Assembly: GCA_933228895.1 (NCBI GenBank)
Contig: OW121853.1
Span: 8,686,494 to 8,750,493, forward strand
DNA from: Platycnemis pennipes
Lineage: Eukaryota > Arthropoda > Insecta > Odonata > Platycnemididae
Length of the DNA: 64,000 nucleotides
Reading direction: 5' to 3'
A program made the position numbers and the translations under genes. The stretch's first letter is position 1. The number at the start of each line of letters is the position of its first letter. This document shows, in pieces, positions 37,505 through 49,771 of this stretch. A model generated the notes under the pieces. It was given only the letters and a program-made list of their open reading frames with translations. It was not told where the DNA came from and made no database searches.

Positions 37505-37857
37505 GACGAAGACATCCCTTGTTAGACCTCATTTGGAATACGCTGCCAGAACATGGGATCCTTGCGAAAAAGTCTTAAGTAATGAACTGAAGCGGGTGTA
37601 GTGAAGATCGGCAAGATTTGTAAAGGGACGATATGATAACTAGATGAGCGGAACCAGTCTATTAGAACTAAAATAGGTATCATTATCAGACCATAGGTTG
37701 ACATTTATACTTAATCTCTTAACTAAATTCCAAGACAATATTTTCACTGATGATGCTAAAAATATTTTGCGAATTCCAACTTACTATGGGCCATTATGAT
37801 AAAATTAAAAATATTGATTGCCAAACTGACATATTTAAATTTTTTTCTTTCCTACGC
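37505..37857 (+). mobile_element. LINE-B, degraded coding fragment
   Basis: It starts with a CDE..TSLVRPHLEYAARTWDP block and continues through relics of RSARFVKGRYDN, TSLLE and NPTYYG, with several stops (first near 37599) and small deletions. It is more diverged from the other copies than they are from each other, and it has lost the 3' UTR, stem-loop and tail. It is an old copy. Confidence 0.75.
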
Positions 37858-39870
37858 TGTAGAGTGTGATTGCACAGATTCAAAATCTCAAATACGGTAC
37901 GTAGAAGTCAGGAAAACAATAAATTTCGAAAATAAATCGCACCTTGTCTTAGTCAAATGACGAGAATAAGATTCCTATTGCAGAATGGAAAGAGTGTGTC
38001 TAAAATTTCTGAATTTCACCTCACTAGAACGGGCCATAAAGAACATTACATGGCATCATCCGAAATTTGATATACCTAGGGTCAAGGGTGAAGCAACTTC
38101 ACTTGAAGTACTGAGGACGTAACTTGCATATTGAACGAGGACATTTATAAAGCACTCTGTGTTGTGTACATTTATAACTTCTTGTCCAGTCATCTGCAAC
38201 ACTTTTATATTTTATGGCGTAAATAGCCAATGCATATCTGGCACTATGGATTCATCCTTCAATAATGCCATAGACATAGTCATCTGCTGATAAACACCTC
38301 TTCTCCGGTCGTAATGCGTCTCTTTCTCCCAATTTTGGAGTCAACGACTTACAACCAAATGAAATCACACGCCCTAGTTATGATCTGAAGGAAATCTGCG
38401 AGTGCATTCGTATGCTGGAAATTTAAAAAATACAAGTTTAAAATGCTCAGCGCCTTCGACAATCAAGCTTTTCATCGGAAATACTGATATTGTTATAGAA
38501 TCATTTTCGTAACTGAGATTATTGGCAGCTGCTGAAATTACATTGTGTGAAAAAACTCTCGTTCCTACTGCACCCTTACTCGTTATTGAGATGGAAATTT
38601 GAATTTCAAAGTTTCGTAATGCATTCGGCGAGAGGGAACGGGAGTCCGGGAGTCATCTTTGCTGAACGAAGGAGATTGGAAGGAAGATGAAAAAAATTCT
38701 CGCGAAAAGCAGATGTCGGACATGTGTGCAACTTTGAAGATTGAATCTCCGGAAGGAGGGGCAATCTGCGTTCCGAATATTTGCCAAATTTCTAAGCACA
38801 GTCCTTCCAGAACTCTTAGCATACTGTGATGCAAATAGATCTCTCCAACTTCCCCTATGATTGCTGCGCAACACATGATTTTTAGATTAAAAGGAAATTA
38901 GTTTAGATTAGTTTAGCTAGAAAAAATGCAGCTTGGCCCGTATTAAGATCAAACATGGCGGCACACTCTCACATCTGCTTTCAAATATTGAGGCACCCTA
39001 TTCAATGCGATGGAATATTTATGCTAATGTGACATCCATGCCTAATATTCTGTCAAACACCATCAGAACTATGTAGCCGAATCCATGGCTGAGGTAGTGA
39101 AATAAGTTCTCCAACATCGGTTCTATTGGCGCATTTGATTCACACCTGCATTGGAACTGATAAGGCTTTCGGTAAAATTCTGCAAAATTGGCTTGTGGTT
39201 TTAAATATTCATTTATATCCGTTGAGATATCATGACAAGCTGGAACTTGATGGTCTAATGATGGCAGTCGGATACGGAATAAATAGAATAAGGAGTGGAA
39301 AATAAAACCTCGCCGGAGAAATATTTAGGAAGTAGTGAAGAATGTATACGAGAAGACTTAGGAATTTTAAAAATAGGTTAGCCAATAAAAGGATCAAGGG
39401 GACGGATGACCTCCAATCAATTTTATAGGAAATCAATCCAATAGCCAGTGGCTAGTTATGATGCTGTCAAAACAACCATATTCAAGCCCTCAGTTCCATT
39501 GAAAATATTAACACCAGGTGACTGGAACGAGTAATACTCGTTCAAGATAGACTTTTGATTGCAGAGTAGCACGTTTTCTAATAAAGTCTGTCCGTTATTT
39601 ATCCTTATAATATAAACTAGTTTGTTATGTGTTAAATGTATAAGTTTCAACGGTGATATTTATCCTATTAATTGAAAATAGTTGTACCAAATTTATTACG
39701 GTTAGGTGTTAACGCGAAATATTTAACCTAACAATTCTGAGCAGTCCACTTTTTATAGAATACATAATGAGTGAAATGTCAGACTTAGGGCGTTGGTAAT
39801 TTTTCTGAGTCATTTGCAAAGAAATGGAAAATTTTCGTGATCTTTTAAGAATTTCCCTATTTTACAGCAA
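37858..39870. other. AT-rich sequence, nothing recognised
   Basis: No gene or repeat was recognised in this 2-kb stretch. Confidence 0.4.
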
Positions 39871-39874
39871 TTAA

Positions 39875-42116
39875 CACTTTCGAGTCTATGCCCGTACGTG
39901 ATACGGGCCCAGTCACTTTTCCATGCCGACTATGCCCGTATCTGCTACGTTCATCATTTTTTTCTGTCGTGTACAATGTTTTCGCATGGGATTATCTTTC
40001 ATTCTCGACTAATATGTTTCTTTGTATCATATAGTAACTTCAGAGTTTCCGAATCTCACTATGACAACTATGTCTGACTTTTCTCAGCAGTCGTTTTCTA
40101 TTGCTCCCTCCCGTGTATTACCGGATCCCTTACGTGCTGCGAGACGTCTCTTTTTCACGCGTTCATTACTCGTGTTGCTTTCTTCCATTGCTTTTGTGCG
40201 TCACATATTATTATTCTCTATGGACCGACTATCGATGTAATATGTTTCTTTTTGTCGTACACCAACTTCAGTATTTCGATCCTTCCTACTACATTTTGTC
40301 CAATTTTTAGTACAGACACTATGTATGCAACTCACTCGACCTGCCACCAACCATACGATCGGAGATTTTCTAGCTGTTATTTCTTTACGTAGAGATTGTT
40401 TCTCTAATTTTTTCTATTCCTATCGCAAAATGTTTTATCTAATTCTTGGGTAATATGGCGGGAACTCAGATTGACGAATCGGAAAATAAGGATATTTTAG
40501 CTGAAGATTCAGGAAGTGATTTTGATGAATCCAATGACGACATGGAATAGGAAGGTTTGTGAATATTCATTATATTTTATTATCCTGCCGGAATAAAAAA
40601 AGAAATGGAATCCAAATGCCTTGATTGTTCATAAATGCATGTACTTTTTCTTCGGACGATGCAAATATTGTTCCAGCTGAGGATGCGGTTTTTGGAGGCA
40701 GCAGGGATTCAGGTGAGAGAAAATTACACTTACAAGCGGAAATATATTTTCTGAGTTTTACCTTTCAGTACCTGAACTTGTGCACAGTTAGACTTGATGT
40801 TTTTATTGAATGAAGATCCATATTACCTTTTTAGATACTACGCAACATGTACCGCCAATCGAAATCAACTCTTCCTGGTCAGAGAGTGGCGTGCAACTAT
40901 TTCTACCAACGTGTGAAAAAAGCAGTGAAGTTTTGGCTGAAATTGACAACACCAAAAATAAATGGGACTTCTTATTACTCTTCACCACGGACACCATCAA
41001 GGCAATGCAAACGAAGCAAACCGGTACTCATTATCTTCCACTGACCTTCTAAGATGAAGACAGAAATGTAATTGTTGGCTGAAACCAGAAAGAGACCAGA
41101 GTTGATCTAGCATCAGTAAATGAGTTACTATACTTTTCATAGAAAATAAACCAAATGGTGGAAAAAGATATTTTTTCATGGATTTATGATTACGGTCGTA
41201 AATTCATTTATAATTTGCAAAATGAGTCCACTGAAACCACCTAAATCTACCACGCTGGATTGCCATTGGCTGCATTGCCAAGTTAGCGAAGAAGTTTGCC
41301 GAGAAATGAGAGATGGGAATTGAATCTTCATCCTCTTCATTCACTTCTCCAGGGAATCACTTATCAGGGCGACATTTTCCTAAAAAAATGTCTCAGAAGT
41401 GAACAAAACCAACCCCGCCAGTGTGCAAATTCTGCTCAGAGAGATGGAAAGCTACGACCGGCAAGGAGACACTGAAAGAAACACGTTGGTTTTGCGAGAA
41501 GTGCGATGTAGGACTGAGTGTGCCGGACTGTCTTCCACAGTATCACACAAAAGGCAATTATCTAAAACAATCAATACCTGAATTATAATGGATACAGTTA
41601 CATAAAAGAGGTGTATTTTGGTGACTTGTTGATACGGAACCGAATTTGTATTCATTTCAACGCTTATCGAAGAAAATTATCACTTTGTGCAGTGCGGGTT
41701 GCATTGTCATAGTTGTAAAGTATGTATATATGAAAAATTTGATGTTTTGGTAAATTGTAAACCATTATAAATAATGGAAAATTGTGATGAAAATAAATCT
41801 ATAATCCAATTCTCATTATTGTTATTGAAAGTAACCGTTTTCCCGGCGAAATTGCGCTAAAATACACGTAACGAGTAGGTAGGAATTTTTTCTGAGACGC
41901 AAAACAAGCAAATGTTTAAAAATGAATTTAAAAAAAACTATAAAATACAATGACTTGAAAACTGTTTCATTTGCAAGAAAAAAGTAGAAACTATAATACA
42001 CATTAAAAAAAACAACATTGAAGGTAAATAATTTATAACAAATAACTTAAGAAAACCATTGAAAAATGGCAGTCCAGGAGAGTTCAGCACTTCACATTCG
42101 GTCAGACCGGAAAGTG
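39875..42116 (+). mobile_element. piggyBac-superfamily element, internally deleted
   Basis: The element is bounded by TTAA at 39871-39874 and 42117-42120. The ends are inverted: the left begins CACTTTCGAGTCT and the right, on the minus strand, begins CACTTTCCGGTCT (11 of 13 identical). A palindromic subterminal GCCCGTACGTGATACGGGC follows the left end and a second, partial GCCCGTATCTG lies at about 39932. Inside are coding relics of a piggyBac-type transposase, but the catalytic DDE core is not recognisable, so it is a deletion derivative that would need a transposase in trans. TTAA duplication and a Cys-rich C terminus are both piggyBac hallmarks. Confidence 0.75.
40455..41576 (+). pseudogene. 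piggyBac transposase relic (N and C termini only)
   Basis: At 40455 an ATG opens a short acidic stretch (MAGTQIDESENKDILAEDSG, then SDFDESNDDME), like the acidic N termini of many piggyBac transposases, and stops at about 40548. At 41360-41565 a LSGRHFP block is followed by C-x2-C (CKFC), RWFCEKCDVGLSV and YHTKGNY, which is the C-terminal Cys-rich zinc domain that binds the element's own ends. Between them 40810-41052 is an open 80-codon frame that I do not recognise. None of the three catalytic Asp regions is visible, so the core appears deleted or scrambled. No active enzyme is possible. Confidence 0.7.
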
Positions 42117-42120
42117 TTAA

Positions 42121-42724
42121 AGAAATCATAGCCCGAGAATGAAGTTCCCTTCATGAACTCATTGATCTGTCAGAGGTGACGATTAGAAACAAATTTAAAA
42201 TGATGGCAATGAATGACAGACACATATTTCATCCTGCTTTGCAGAAATTCTGCTAAACCATTAAAACTCGATTTGCAGAGCTGTAACGATTTGAATCTCT
42301 AAACTCTAAGATTAATTTGGTCAGAAATAACACGCTGATACAAGTTACAAGACTGACCGATCGTATGATTTTTTCACACAATATTTCGAATATATTCGGT
42401 TTACATTACCCCTTTTGTTCTGAACTAGGGACATGGCCTTGCCTAAAATATTAGTTGCAATTGCCGGAAACTATTACAGTGATTGCAGTTGAGCGATTAT
42501 AATTCAGAAGACTTAGAACACTTTTGAATACTTTTTTGTGTATGGCCTCCATTTCCTACACAGAAAATGACAGCCAACCTGTACATCTCGCCCACATATC
42601 TGCTTTGCAATTTTCTATAATCACGCGTCATCGTACGATACATCGATAATCACGAGGTGCGATAAGTACTATGGGGATCTTTACCATTATTAGCAATAAT
42701 TTTCAATTGGCAATAATTATTAGC
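42121..42724. other. AT-rich sequence, nothing recognised
   Basis: No gene was recognised. TTATTAGCAATAATTTTC is repeated at 42687-42704 and 42717-42734, next to the LINE insertion site. Confidence 0.45.
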
Positions 42725-42736
42725 AATAATTTTCTA

Positions 42737-43175
42737 TTCATCAAAACGTATATCTGGAGCATGTTTCTTTACGGCAGTGAGGCATGGACGATGACAACAG
42801 CGGAGAAGAAAAGAGAAGAAGCATTCGAAATATGGTGCTACTGAAGAATAATGAAGATAAAATGGATCGACCGAGTGACAAATGAAGAAGTCTTAAGAAG
42901 AGTGGGAGACGAGAGAAGTCTGCTGAAAACTATGAATAAAAGATGGGACAACATAATCGGCCACATCTTAAGACACGATGGCCTGATGAAGACAATCGTC
43001 GAAGGAAAAGTGAACGGGAAGAATGGAAAAGGCAGGCCTCGTGTGAGGTGCATGAAGCAAGTTGTGATAGACGTAAAAGATAAGGAGCTACGTTAATATG
43101 AAGAGGTTGGCCGATAGAAGAATCGAGTGGAGGGCTGCGTCAAACCAATCCTAGGATTCTTGACCCTTGATGATG
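42737..43175 (+). mobile_element. RTE-like LINE with 12-bp target-site duplication
   Basis: A 439-bp 5'-truncated copy coding for RTYIWSMFLYGSEAWTM, FEIWCY (stop) and KIKWIDRVTNEEVLRRVGD, then HILRHDGLMKTIVEGKVNGK. A frameshift lies near 43085 before the last block. It ends CTTGATGATG. A perfect 12-bp direct repeat, AATAATTTTCTA, lies immediately outside at 42725-42736 and 43176-43187, fixing both insertion boundaries and showing target-primed insertion. Confidence 0.9.
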
Positions 43176-43339
43176 AATAATTTTCTAGCGTCCAACACCA
43201 GTAAATGTTCACTGTCACTCAAAAATTAGCCGTGCATCTGTGAAGAGAGTACTTTAGAAAAGGGTGAACTCACTAAGGGAAGATATCCCGTTGCTTCCAT
43301 CCGAACTACCACCCAACACGTTTACCTACTGTGGGGCCA

Positions 43340-43855
43340 TTTTGAATGGGAATGTCTCGTAATGACGCGCGTGACGCGCTGATGTTCCGGGCGAACACGA
43401 GACCCTCCACGAGATCAGGTCAGCCGGCCCACGGAGCGAAATCGCGAGCCTGGACATCAAATTAGAGGTGAGCCTCGGCAATAAAATACGCGTCTTCTTG
43501 CGGGACAAGGATGAGATACTCGCGGCCATCAAATCCCAGACGGGCAGCCCAGCGGGAACGTCTCCATACGCCTTGTAACCCCACGCCGGAGATGTGCCCG
43601 GCTCGCTTTTTATTCCGCTGCGAGGTGTTCGAAAAAATGGCCCGGCGCATCTCTTAACATCTCCGTCGTCCCCGCTCCTATTACTCATCACCCGAACCAG
43701 GCCCACGCGCCTGCCTTTCCAGCTCATGGGGGCCCTCCTTGGGGCCTCCAGGACCCCCTCCTCCTCCACCTTAGCCTCTCTCTCCCCAAGGCATCCCTTT
43801 GTGGTCCATCCTCGTTTCTTTCCCTCCCGAGTCAGTCTTCGATTGTTACTCCATA
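43340..43855. other. GC-rich CpG island with minus-strand open frame
   Basis: A 147-codon minus-strand frame (43326-43769) and a 102-codon plus-strand frame (43594-43902) overlap in a CpG-rich island. The minus product is Arg, Ser and Pro rich and not recognised. It ends about 50 bp before the TIR element at 43906. Composition explains the open frames; coding cannot be excluded. Confidence 0.35.
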
Positions 43856-43905
43856 TGAAGCGTCAACGTCCTCCATATTATTTCCGATTGATAAGCTTGT
43901 AGATA

Positions 43906-44339
43906 TTAAGGAGGCTCCACCGTGACTCCGCGATTCAATATCCCATAAAAGAGCTATGTTATTTAATGAATAAATGCCGATCCAGAAAAACACCCATATG
44001 GCAAATCATCTATAGGGTGATAACGCATTCACAATAATTGTATGAGTATGATATTTTACGGCACGTTATAGTTGCATTCTATTTTTAACGAGCTCTTTTA
44101 ACTCATTTTGACTTCGAAACATGACTGACGTGTTGTTGCCACGTTTCATTTACGAAGTGAGAATACATACTCAATCGCACTAATATGTATTCTAAAATAG
44201 GATAAATATTTTCTTACTTAGTTTTAAACTATTCCCTTGCAAATACAACTCTTTGTTTTGAATTTTATGTGTGTCCTGATGTGTCCTGAAATTTTCACAA
44301 AAACGACATCTACTTCATAATTCGGTGGTGTTTCCTTAA
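43906..44339 (-). mobile_element. TTAA-bounded TIR element, short copy
   Basis: An inverted relative of the element at 32576-33527, running from TTAA (43906-43909) to TTAA (44336-44339). The left end is TTAAGGAGGCTCCACCGTGA and the right end, on the minus strand, is TTAAGGAAACACCACCGAAT. Against the long copy, an internal deletion of about 525 bp joins AGGACACATCA to ACACATAAAATTCAAAACAA. A duplicated GTGTCCTGATGTGTCCTGA marks the junction. It looks like a MITE-style derivative of the longer form. Confidence 0.75.
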
Positions 44340-45535
44340 GCCATTATACCTACTCATCATAGGTGCATGGTGGCTAAATGCTTGCAATAAGTGAGTGAAC
44401 TCGTCCTTTGGTCTTTTGATTGTGCTTTTTGTGGGGGTCAAAGGACGATAAAACAGGTTGTACATTGCCATGATACGGAACAAAACAAAAAAAAAACCGA
44501 AATAATACCGAAAGGGAATAATTTTACACACGTAAAGATACTGTAAAGACAATTAGCGGTACCAATGGTGCAATGTAACGAGTTTTAAACCCACGAGAAA
44601 GAAAATTGAGCATCAATGTATCTGCTTTACGGCATGTTCGGTGGCCATGCTTATATTGGAAGGACAGGTTCAAACGCAGACCACGTCTTTCATAAAAGCA
44701 TAAGAGCAAAGGTCCTAGGAAGGTAAATCCAGGCTACCAACCTATAGGTGAAAATAAATCCGTTTGGTTTGAGCTTTTGTTATGCTCGTCTGATGAATAT
44801 ACCTACTTAACTCGTAGAAATTAGCTGACAACCCGTGGGGTCGATTTCTCTATTAGAGCTAAAAGAGAAATTCTCTAATAGCTTTCCACATCCATCAAAA
44901 CTAGGGTAAAAACACAACTGACGCCACATCTGAACAGTTGAAAAAACATTTTAAAAATATTTAGCAATTTAACGCATTTACGACAGCCATTAATCTTTAA
45001 TCTTCAAAAATCGAAAGGTCCCTCTATGAATGCATATCTATTTCAATAAATCTAACTCTCTTCTTATCTACTGACCAACCATGGTGACTTTATATGAAAA
45101 TTTCTTAACGGGTTCAATGTGCAGGGGAAGGGGTACACCACCTGGATCTGTTCGGATGCATAAAGTATGATGAGTTTTGTACGTATCATGTTGTGCTAAA
45201 GGCGGGCCTTTTGAAAACCCAATCTGTAACCGCATTATTATTCAGGCTTGGAGAAATTGTATACCTCCTAATTTCTTTATGACGCTAGTCTCAGTCTCCA
45301 AAACAGCATGAAATTCACAATATCTCTACAAAATCATATTATTATAGAAACAGCACTCACCGTCATCAGTCTCCAGGAAAAATCAGTTGATTTCACTGAA
45401 ATGAAAAGAAAAAATATTTTAATATGGTGCTTACAATCACAGAGATATCCTGTAATAAAACAAATATATATTATTTATTTAACAGCCAATTTGCTAAAAC
45501 TTCCAAAGAAAACTTTTATCATAATTGAATGGACC
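44340..45535. other. AT-rich sequence, nothing recognised
   Basis: No gene or repeat was recognised. Confidence 0.4.
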
Positions 45536-45537
45536 TA

Positions 45538-45932
45538 AAGCCCGTTTCACACGATGCTTCATCCAGCACAAGACCTAGTGTGCTAGCCGCTACTTGATAT
45601 TGAGGACGGAATCTAGTATGATTGGAAGCGTCCTGCTAGGAGGTTTCACACGATCATTAACCTTGTGCTTGCTATTAATCGGTTATTCCTTATGATCCCA
45701 TGCTAATTAAAAAAAGAGAAGTTCGCACAGCGTCTGTAACTTGACTTGATTGGTCGATGGCTACTGGGATACTGGGTCCTAATAGAAATCTAGTACCACA
45801 TCAAGTATGAAATCCAGACAGCCAGTATACTGGTTCTGTTCACACGATACTGGAAAGCTAGCATACTAGCGAGTATAACTAGACCTTCTACTGGTAGTAC
45901 ATACTGGATCAAGTATCGAGTGAAACGGACTT
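45538..45932. mobile_element. TIR element (MITE) with TA target duplication
   Basis: The ends are inverted over about 30 bp. The left reads AAGCCCGTTTCACACGATGC and the right, on the minus strand, reads AAGTCCGTTTCACTCGATAC; both then continue toward ATCCAG. TA dinucleotides at 45536-45537 and 45933-45934 fit a TA target duplication. TTCACACGAT recurs inside at about 45648 and 45838, and the interior is full of CTAGY and ACTAG steps. At 395 bp with no coding capacity this is a MITE; TA duplication suggests a Tc1/mariner-like helper. Confidence 0.75.
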
Positions 45933-46084
45933 TAAGGAGAAATTAGCCTCCCTGAAACATTTACGCTGCCGTTAAGGATACAGTCAATAAAATGTGTATG
46001 CAAAATAATAATACTCCTCAAACAGTCTCGTAGATGTTTAATTTGGTTGGATAAAAATTTCCTAATGTAAAAAAGTGACAGATA

Positions 46085-46165
46085 AATCCAGGGCGAATAC
46101 AGGACAGAACTCGAACCCTTGACCTTGAAGGAACGGAGTCACTCGTAGGGGCACAGTCACTCAAA
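46085..46165 (-). repeat. tRNA-like relic
   Basis: On the minus strand a B-box-like GGGTTCGAGTTCT lies about 45 bases after a weak A-box region (GTGACTGTGCCCCTACGAGT). The fold is not convincing. Probably a SINE head. Confidence 0.3.
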
Positions 46166-46337
46166 TTGGGCGATGAAAAAAATTATTCACCCTGCCACTA
46201 TTGATTCTGTTATATTAAGATAATATAACAGAATCTGTAGCCAGTCAGGCAAGAGCTCAGTCTTTGCGGTGCTCTAGTAATTTAGGATATATCGCATCTT
46301 TTGACCCAAATGTAAACCTATGGAAAACACGACATCT

Positions 46338-46412
46338 GTATTTGAGGCGGGATACGATCCCTCCATCTTTCGATCTGCGTGCCGGCATTTTGTTCACACG
46401 GATACCGCAGTT
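46338..46412 (-). repeat. tRNA-like relic
   Basis: The minus strand reads GGAGGGATCGTATCCCGCCT at the B-box position, with pairing T-arm flanks (GCGGGAT / ATCCCGC on the plus strand). The A-box side is weak. Read as a SINE head or tRNA relic. Confidence 0.3.
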
Positions 46413-48590
46413 AGCGCTTTACCTCTCATTTCAGTTAAGGACTCAAATGTTTGAAAAAGTGTGCTAGATATCAATGCCTATTAAATCAGCTATGTCAGTG
46501 CAAAAATAAAAAAAAATAACTGTGTGCTTTTAAATTAAGAAACCTGCACATGCATCTACAAATCAGAATATATTTGCTCTGATTCATTGCCTAAAAAGAA
46601 CGCATCAATAATTTCCAGAATAATTAAATATTCATGGATGTGGAGTTTTTTCATCATACATATATCTAGATTTCATTTCAGAGCCTGAAGTTATCAATTC
46701 CATCCGCTGGACTTAACGCTCAATACAATTTGCGTCGACGAGTTGATATTTTATAAACATAGTTGTAAATTTAACGAAGAAATCTCTATTTTTTTGATGG
46801 GAAACAACTGATTATACATAATTAGAGCTATAATACCCTAATTCTTGGGCTTGTCAGTACAACGCTTCTTAAAGGTTCACTCATCTCCCCTTCTGCTGGC
46901 CTTCATGCAGTGGCCCGTGCGTAAGTGATTACGCATTCCAATAATCTCCTCATTTCCTCTCTCACTCCGTCATCATTTGCAGCGCCATTATTTTTCCAAG
47001 TTTCTCCGTCACCTACCTCGCAATAAGCAATTTCATGTCCTCATTAGAGGCATGCGTACGCTAGTTATATGCTCGCGTATTCGAGGCAAAAACATGAAAC
47101 GATTTTTAAATTGAAACGTACGATGGATGCGTATTCCTACGCCGGAATTAAAAATATTTAATTAAATCGCTACTCCAATGAATGAATGTAAATATATGTT
47201 TAATGATTCTACGGGTTCATTACAAAATAATGAGAATGTGAATTTTTTTTAGAGTAATGACGCTGGGAGGCAAAAAAGGAATCGAATTCCAGCGGAAAGA
47301 TTTTATTCCACAGCCCATATTGCTTTAAAAAAACACGTTCCGTAGGATATTTTTCAGGTTCATTCACAAGTTTATCCCTCTCATTTGATTTCCTCTGGAA
47401 AGGAAATTTATTTCGTAGTAAGGGATCGTCCACCGCCATATTTGTTCTGCTGAAAGAGCCAGTGCCCACATTTGATCATTTCCTGATGACGAATATTTCA
47501 GTTTCCAGATATTATGATTTTTTATTTCGCTACACATGAAAAATCTCCTAATTTCTAGAATTCTCGGTTGCTTGATAAAAAAGGTATTTTCTTTATTTGT
47601 AGGAGTAAACTAGACTCAAATACGTTTTTTTTTACAGTTTTAGCACCAATTTTTTCTTTTACATATTTGTAAATTACTCATTAGCAAATACGCAGCAAAG
47701 TACGTTATTTGGCGTTTCATTGACTATATTGTTTGTTTAGTGCATGTGGCCGCTCATGAAAGGTGCAGAGTACGTGACATGGTAGCTTCAGAAGTGAACA
47801 GTGTCATCTATGAAAAAAATACCCCTGCTTGTCTGAAGTGAAATGTATAGATAAGAAAACAGTGCCGTAACAATGAATAAAGGAAAGTTGAAACAATAGA
47901 TATGTAAAGCATTTTTCCTTTGAGCATTCATTTGTCGTAAAAGAGGCTAAAATTACTCACAGCTAAAAAGTGGTTGAATACTATGAGTCCTTTATGAAAG
48001 CATGAATGACATAACATTGGAAACAACTTATAAAGCTATATCAAGCTAAAGCTATATGAAACTTTCTATCCGTAATTAACTTCAAAAATCCAATTATCGT
48101 ATTCTTATACATTAATGGGCACTCACAAAAAGTGATTGAAAATTTACATCTTTTGAGTTTTGTGGATAATTAGAATATAAATGGCGAACCACGAGTGTTA
48201 AACAATTATTTTAGTGACCTGATAATACCGTTAAATTTTCATCTTCTTTTTATAATTAATTTTTCGACCTTCTGACGTATGGAATTGTGATAAATTTATT
48301 AAAAGGTATTCCCTAGAAATAGGATAAATTCTTCCAGAGAAACTAAAAAAGGTTAAAAGTATCTAGCTAACTCCATATGTAGAAGTCATAGATACCAAAT
48401 TGTACTTGATGTCTATACATACTGAAAAAAGTTCGTACCTAATTAATCAGATGGTGGAATTTAACTATGCTAAAATATGGTTTTGTAAAATTAATTTCTG
48501 TGACATTGAAGCTAAAGCAAATTGGCCGATCCTTATGTGAGCTACAAAGCGACAAAAAATATGTACACGAATTCAAATATTATGCGTGGA
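46413..48590. other. AT-rich sequence, nothing recognised
   Basis: No gene or repeat signature was recognised in this 2.2-kb stretch. Confidence 0.45.
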
Positions 48591-48599
48591 GCTAAGAAA

Positions 48600-49310
48600 A
48601 CCTGTGCTGTTTTGGTCCCCCTCTTCCTTTTCTTATCCTTTTCCGTGGAGCAGTCCCTCCAAGGCTCCCTCCTTAACCTTCTCTCTCCTCCCTCTGCTGG
48701 GCTCCCCTCACCCTCCACCCCGATGTGTCCCCATCCCCCAGGATTGAAAGCGCTTCCCGCGGACGGAGAAATAATATGCACAGTGTGAGAATGGCGGGGG
48801 AGGGGGGATGACCGCGAGTATAGGAGACGGGAAGAAGGGAGGCACGTCGTAATACCCTCCCCTCTCCCCCCCCACCCGCCGCCCGCTCTTGATCAATGCC
48901 TTTCCTCAAGCACCCAACCGGTATCCACATCCAACCCTCCCCCTCTCGCTGACTCCTCTTCTTACATTTCCTCCTCTCTCGCACTCTCTCCCCCACTCCT
49001 TCTCCACCCCCTTCTCCCCTCCCCCCGAGACTCCATCTTTCATCCTTGATTGCCCACCCATTTCCCTCCTCCCCCTTCCCACCCTTTTCCCCCCCACCCC
49101 CCTGGCCCCTGCGCCTCTATTTCCTCTCTGAATTCATTTTCAGCGACATCCCCTTCCCTCACAGCACACCACCATCCTCCCCTCTCTCTCTATCCTCTGC
49201 CTTTTCCATCTCACCGCCACCCTCTCCTCGTCACTCACCCTCTCACCCGTCTGCCGATTGCCTTCTCTGTCCATTACGCGCCTACCTCCTGCAGGAACAT
49301 CGTATAATGC
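48600..49310. other. Long polypyrimidine (C/T-rich) tract
   Basis: About 700 bp with the plus strand dominated by C and T (almost unbroken from about 48850 to 49260), a strand-asymmetric island unlike its AT-rich flanks. Frames are open in several phases (48889-49131, 49046-49321, 48673-48996 minus) with Pro, Ser, Leu and Phe rich or Arg, Gly and Glu rich translations. Such mirror-rich pyrimidine DNA can form triplex structures. No coding is supported. Confidence 0.5.
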
Positions 49311-49771
49311 ACTCTGCGTGAACCATACTTTGAGAATTATCGAGCTAAAACATCTATAATAAGCTGAAACAATACCGAAACGAAGTATTTTAACATCACA
49401 CCTTATTTTTCTGCATGAAATGTGTTAAATATAATAATTTTAATATTGAATAACTTTTTATTTCTTTTCAACCATCTCCTGGAGCAATGTAATTGAACAA
49501 AGGAGGTAAATAGCATTCGCAACAAACTTCATTCTACTGGGGTGCGTAAAATGAATTCTCGGCTCTACATAACAACTTTTTAATTTTAAGGCCCATTAGT
49601 CGTAAGTACGGATTTAGCCATGCACGGTAAGGTAGGATTTGCTAAGATATTTACTTCTGTATTAGAGGAATTATCTTCTTTATTATAGAAGAAAAATATA
49701 TAGTTAATGTGCAGAATGCTGATTTGAGCAAAGGAGATATTAATATACAAAATTAATTTGCTAAGTGAGAT

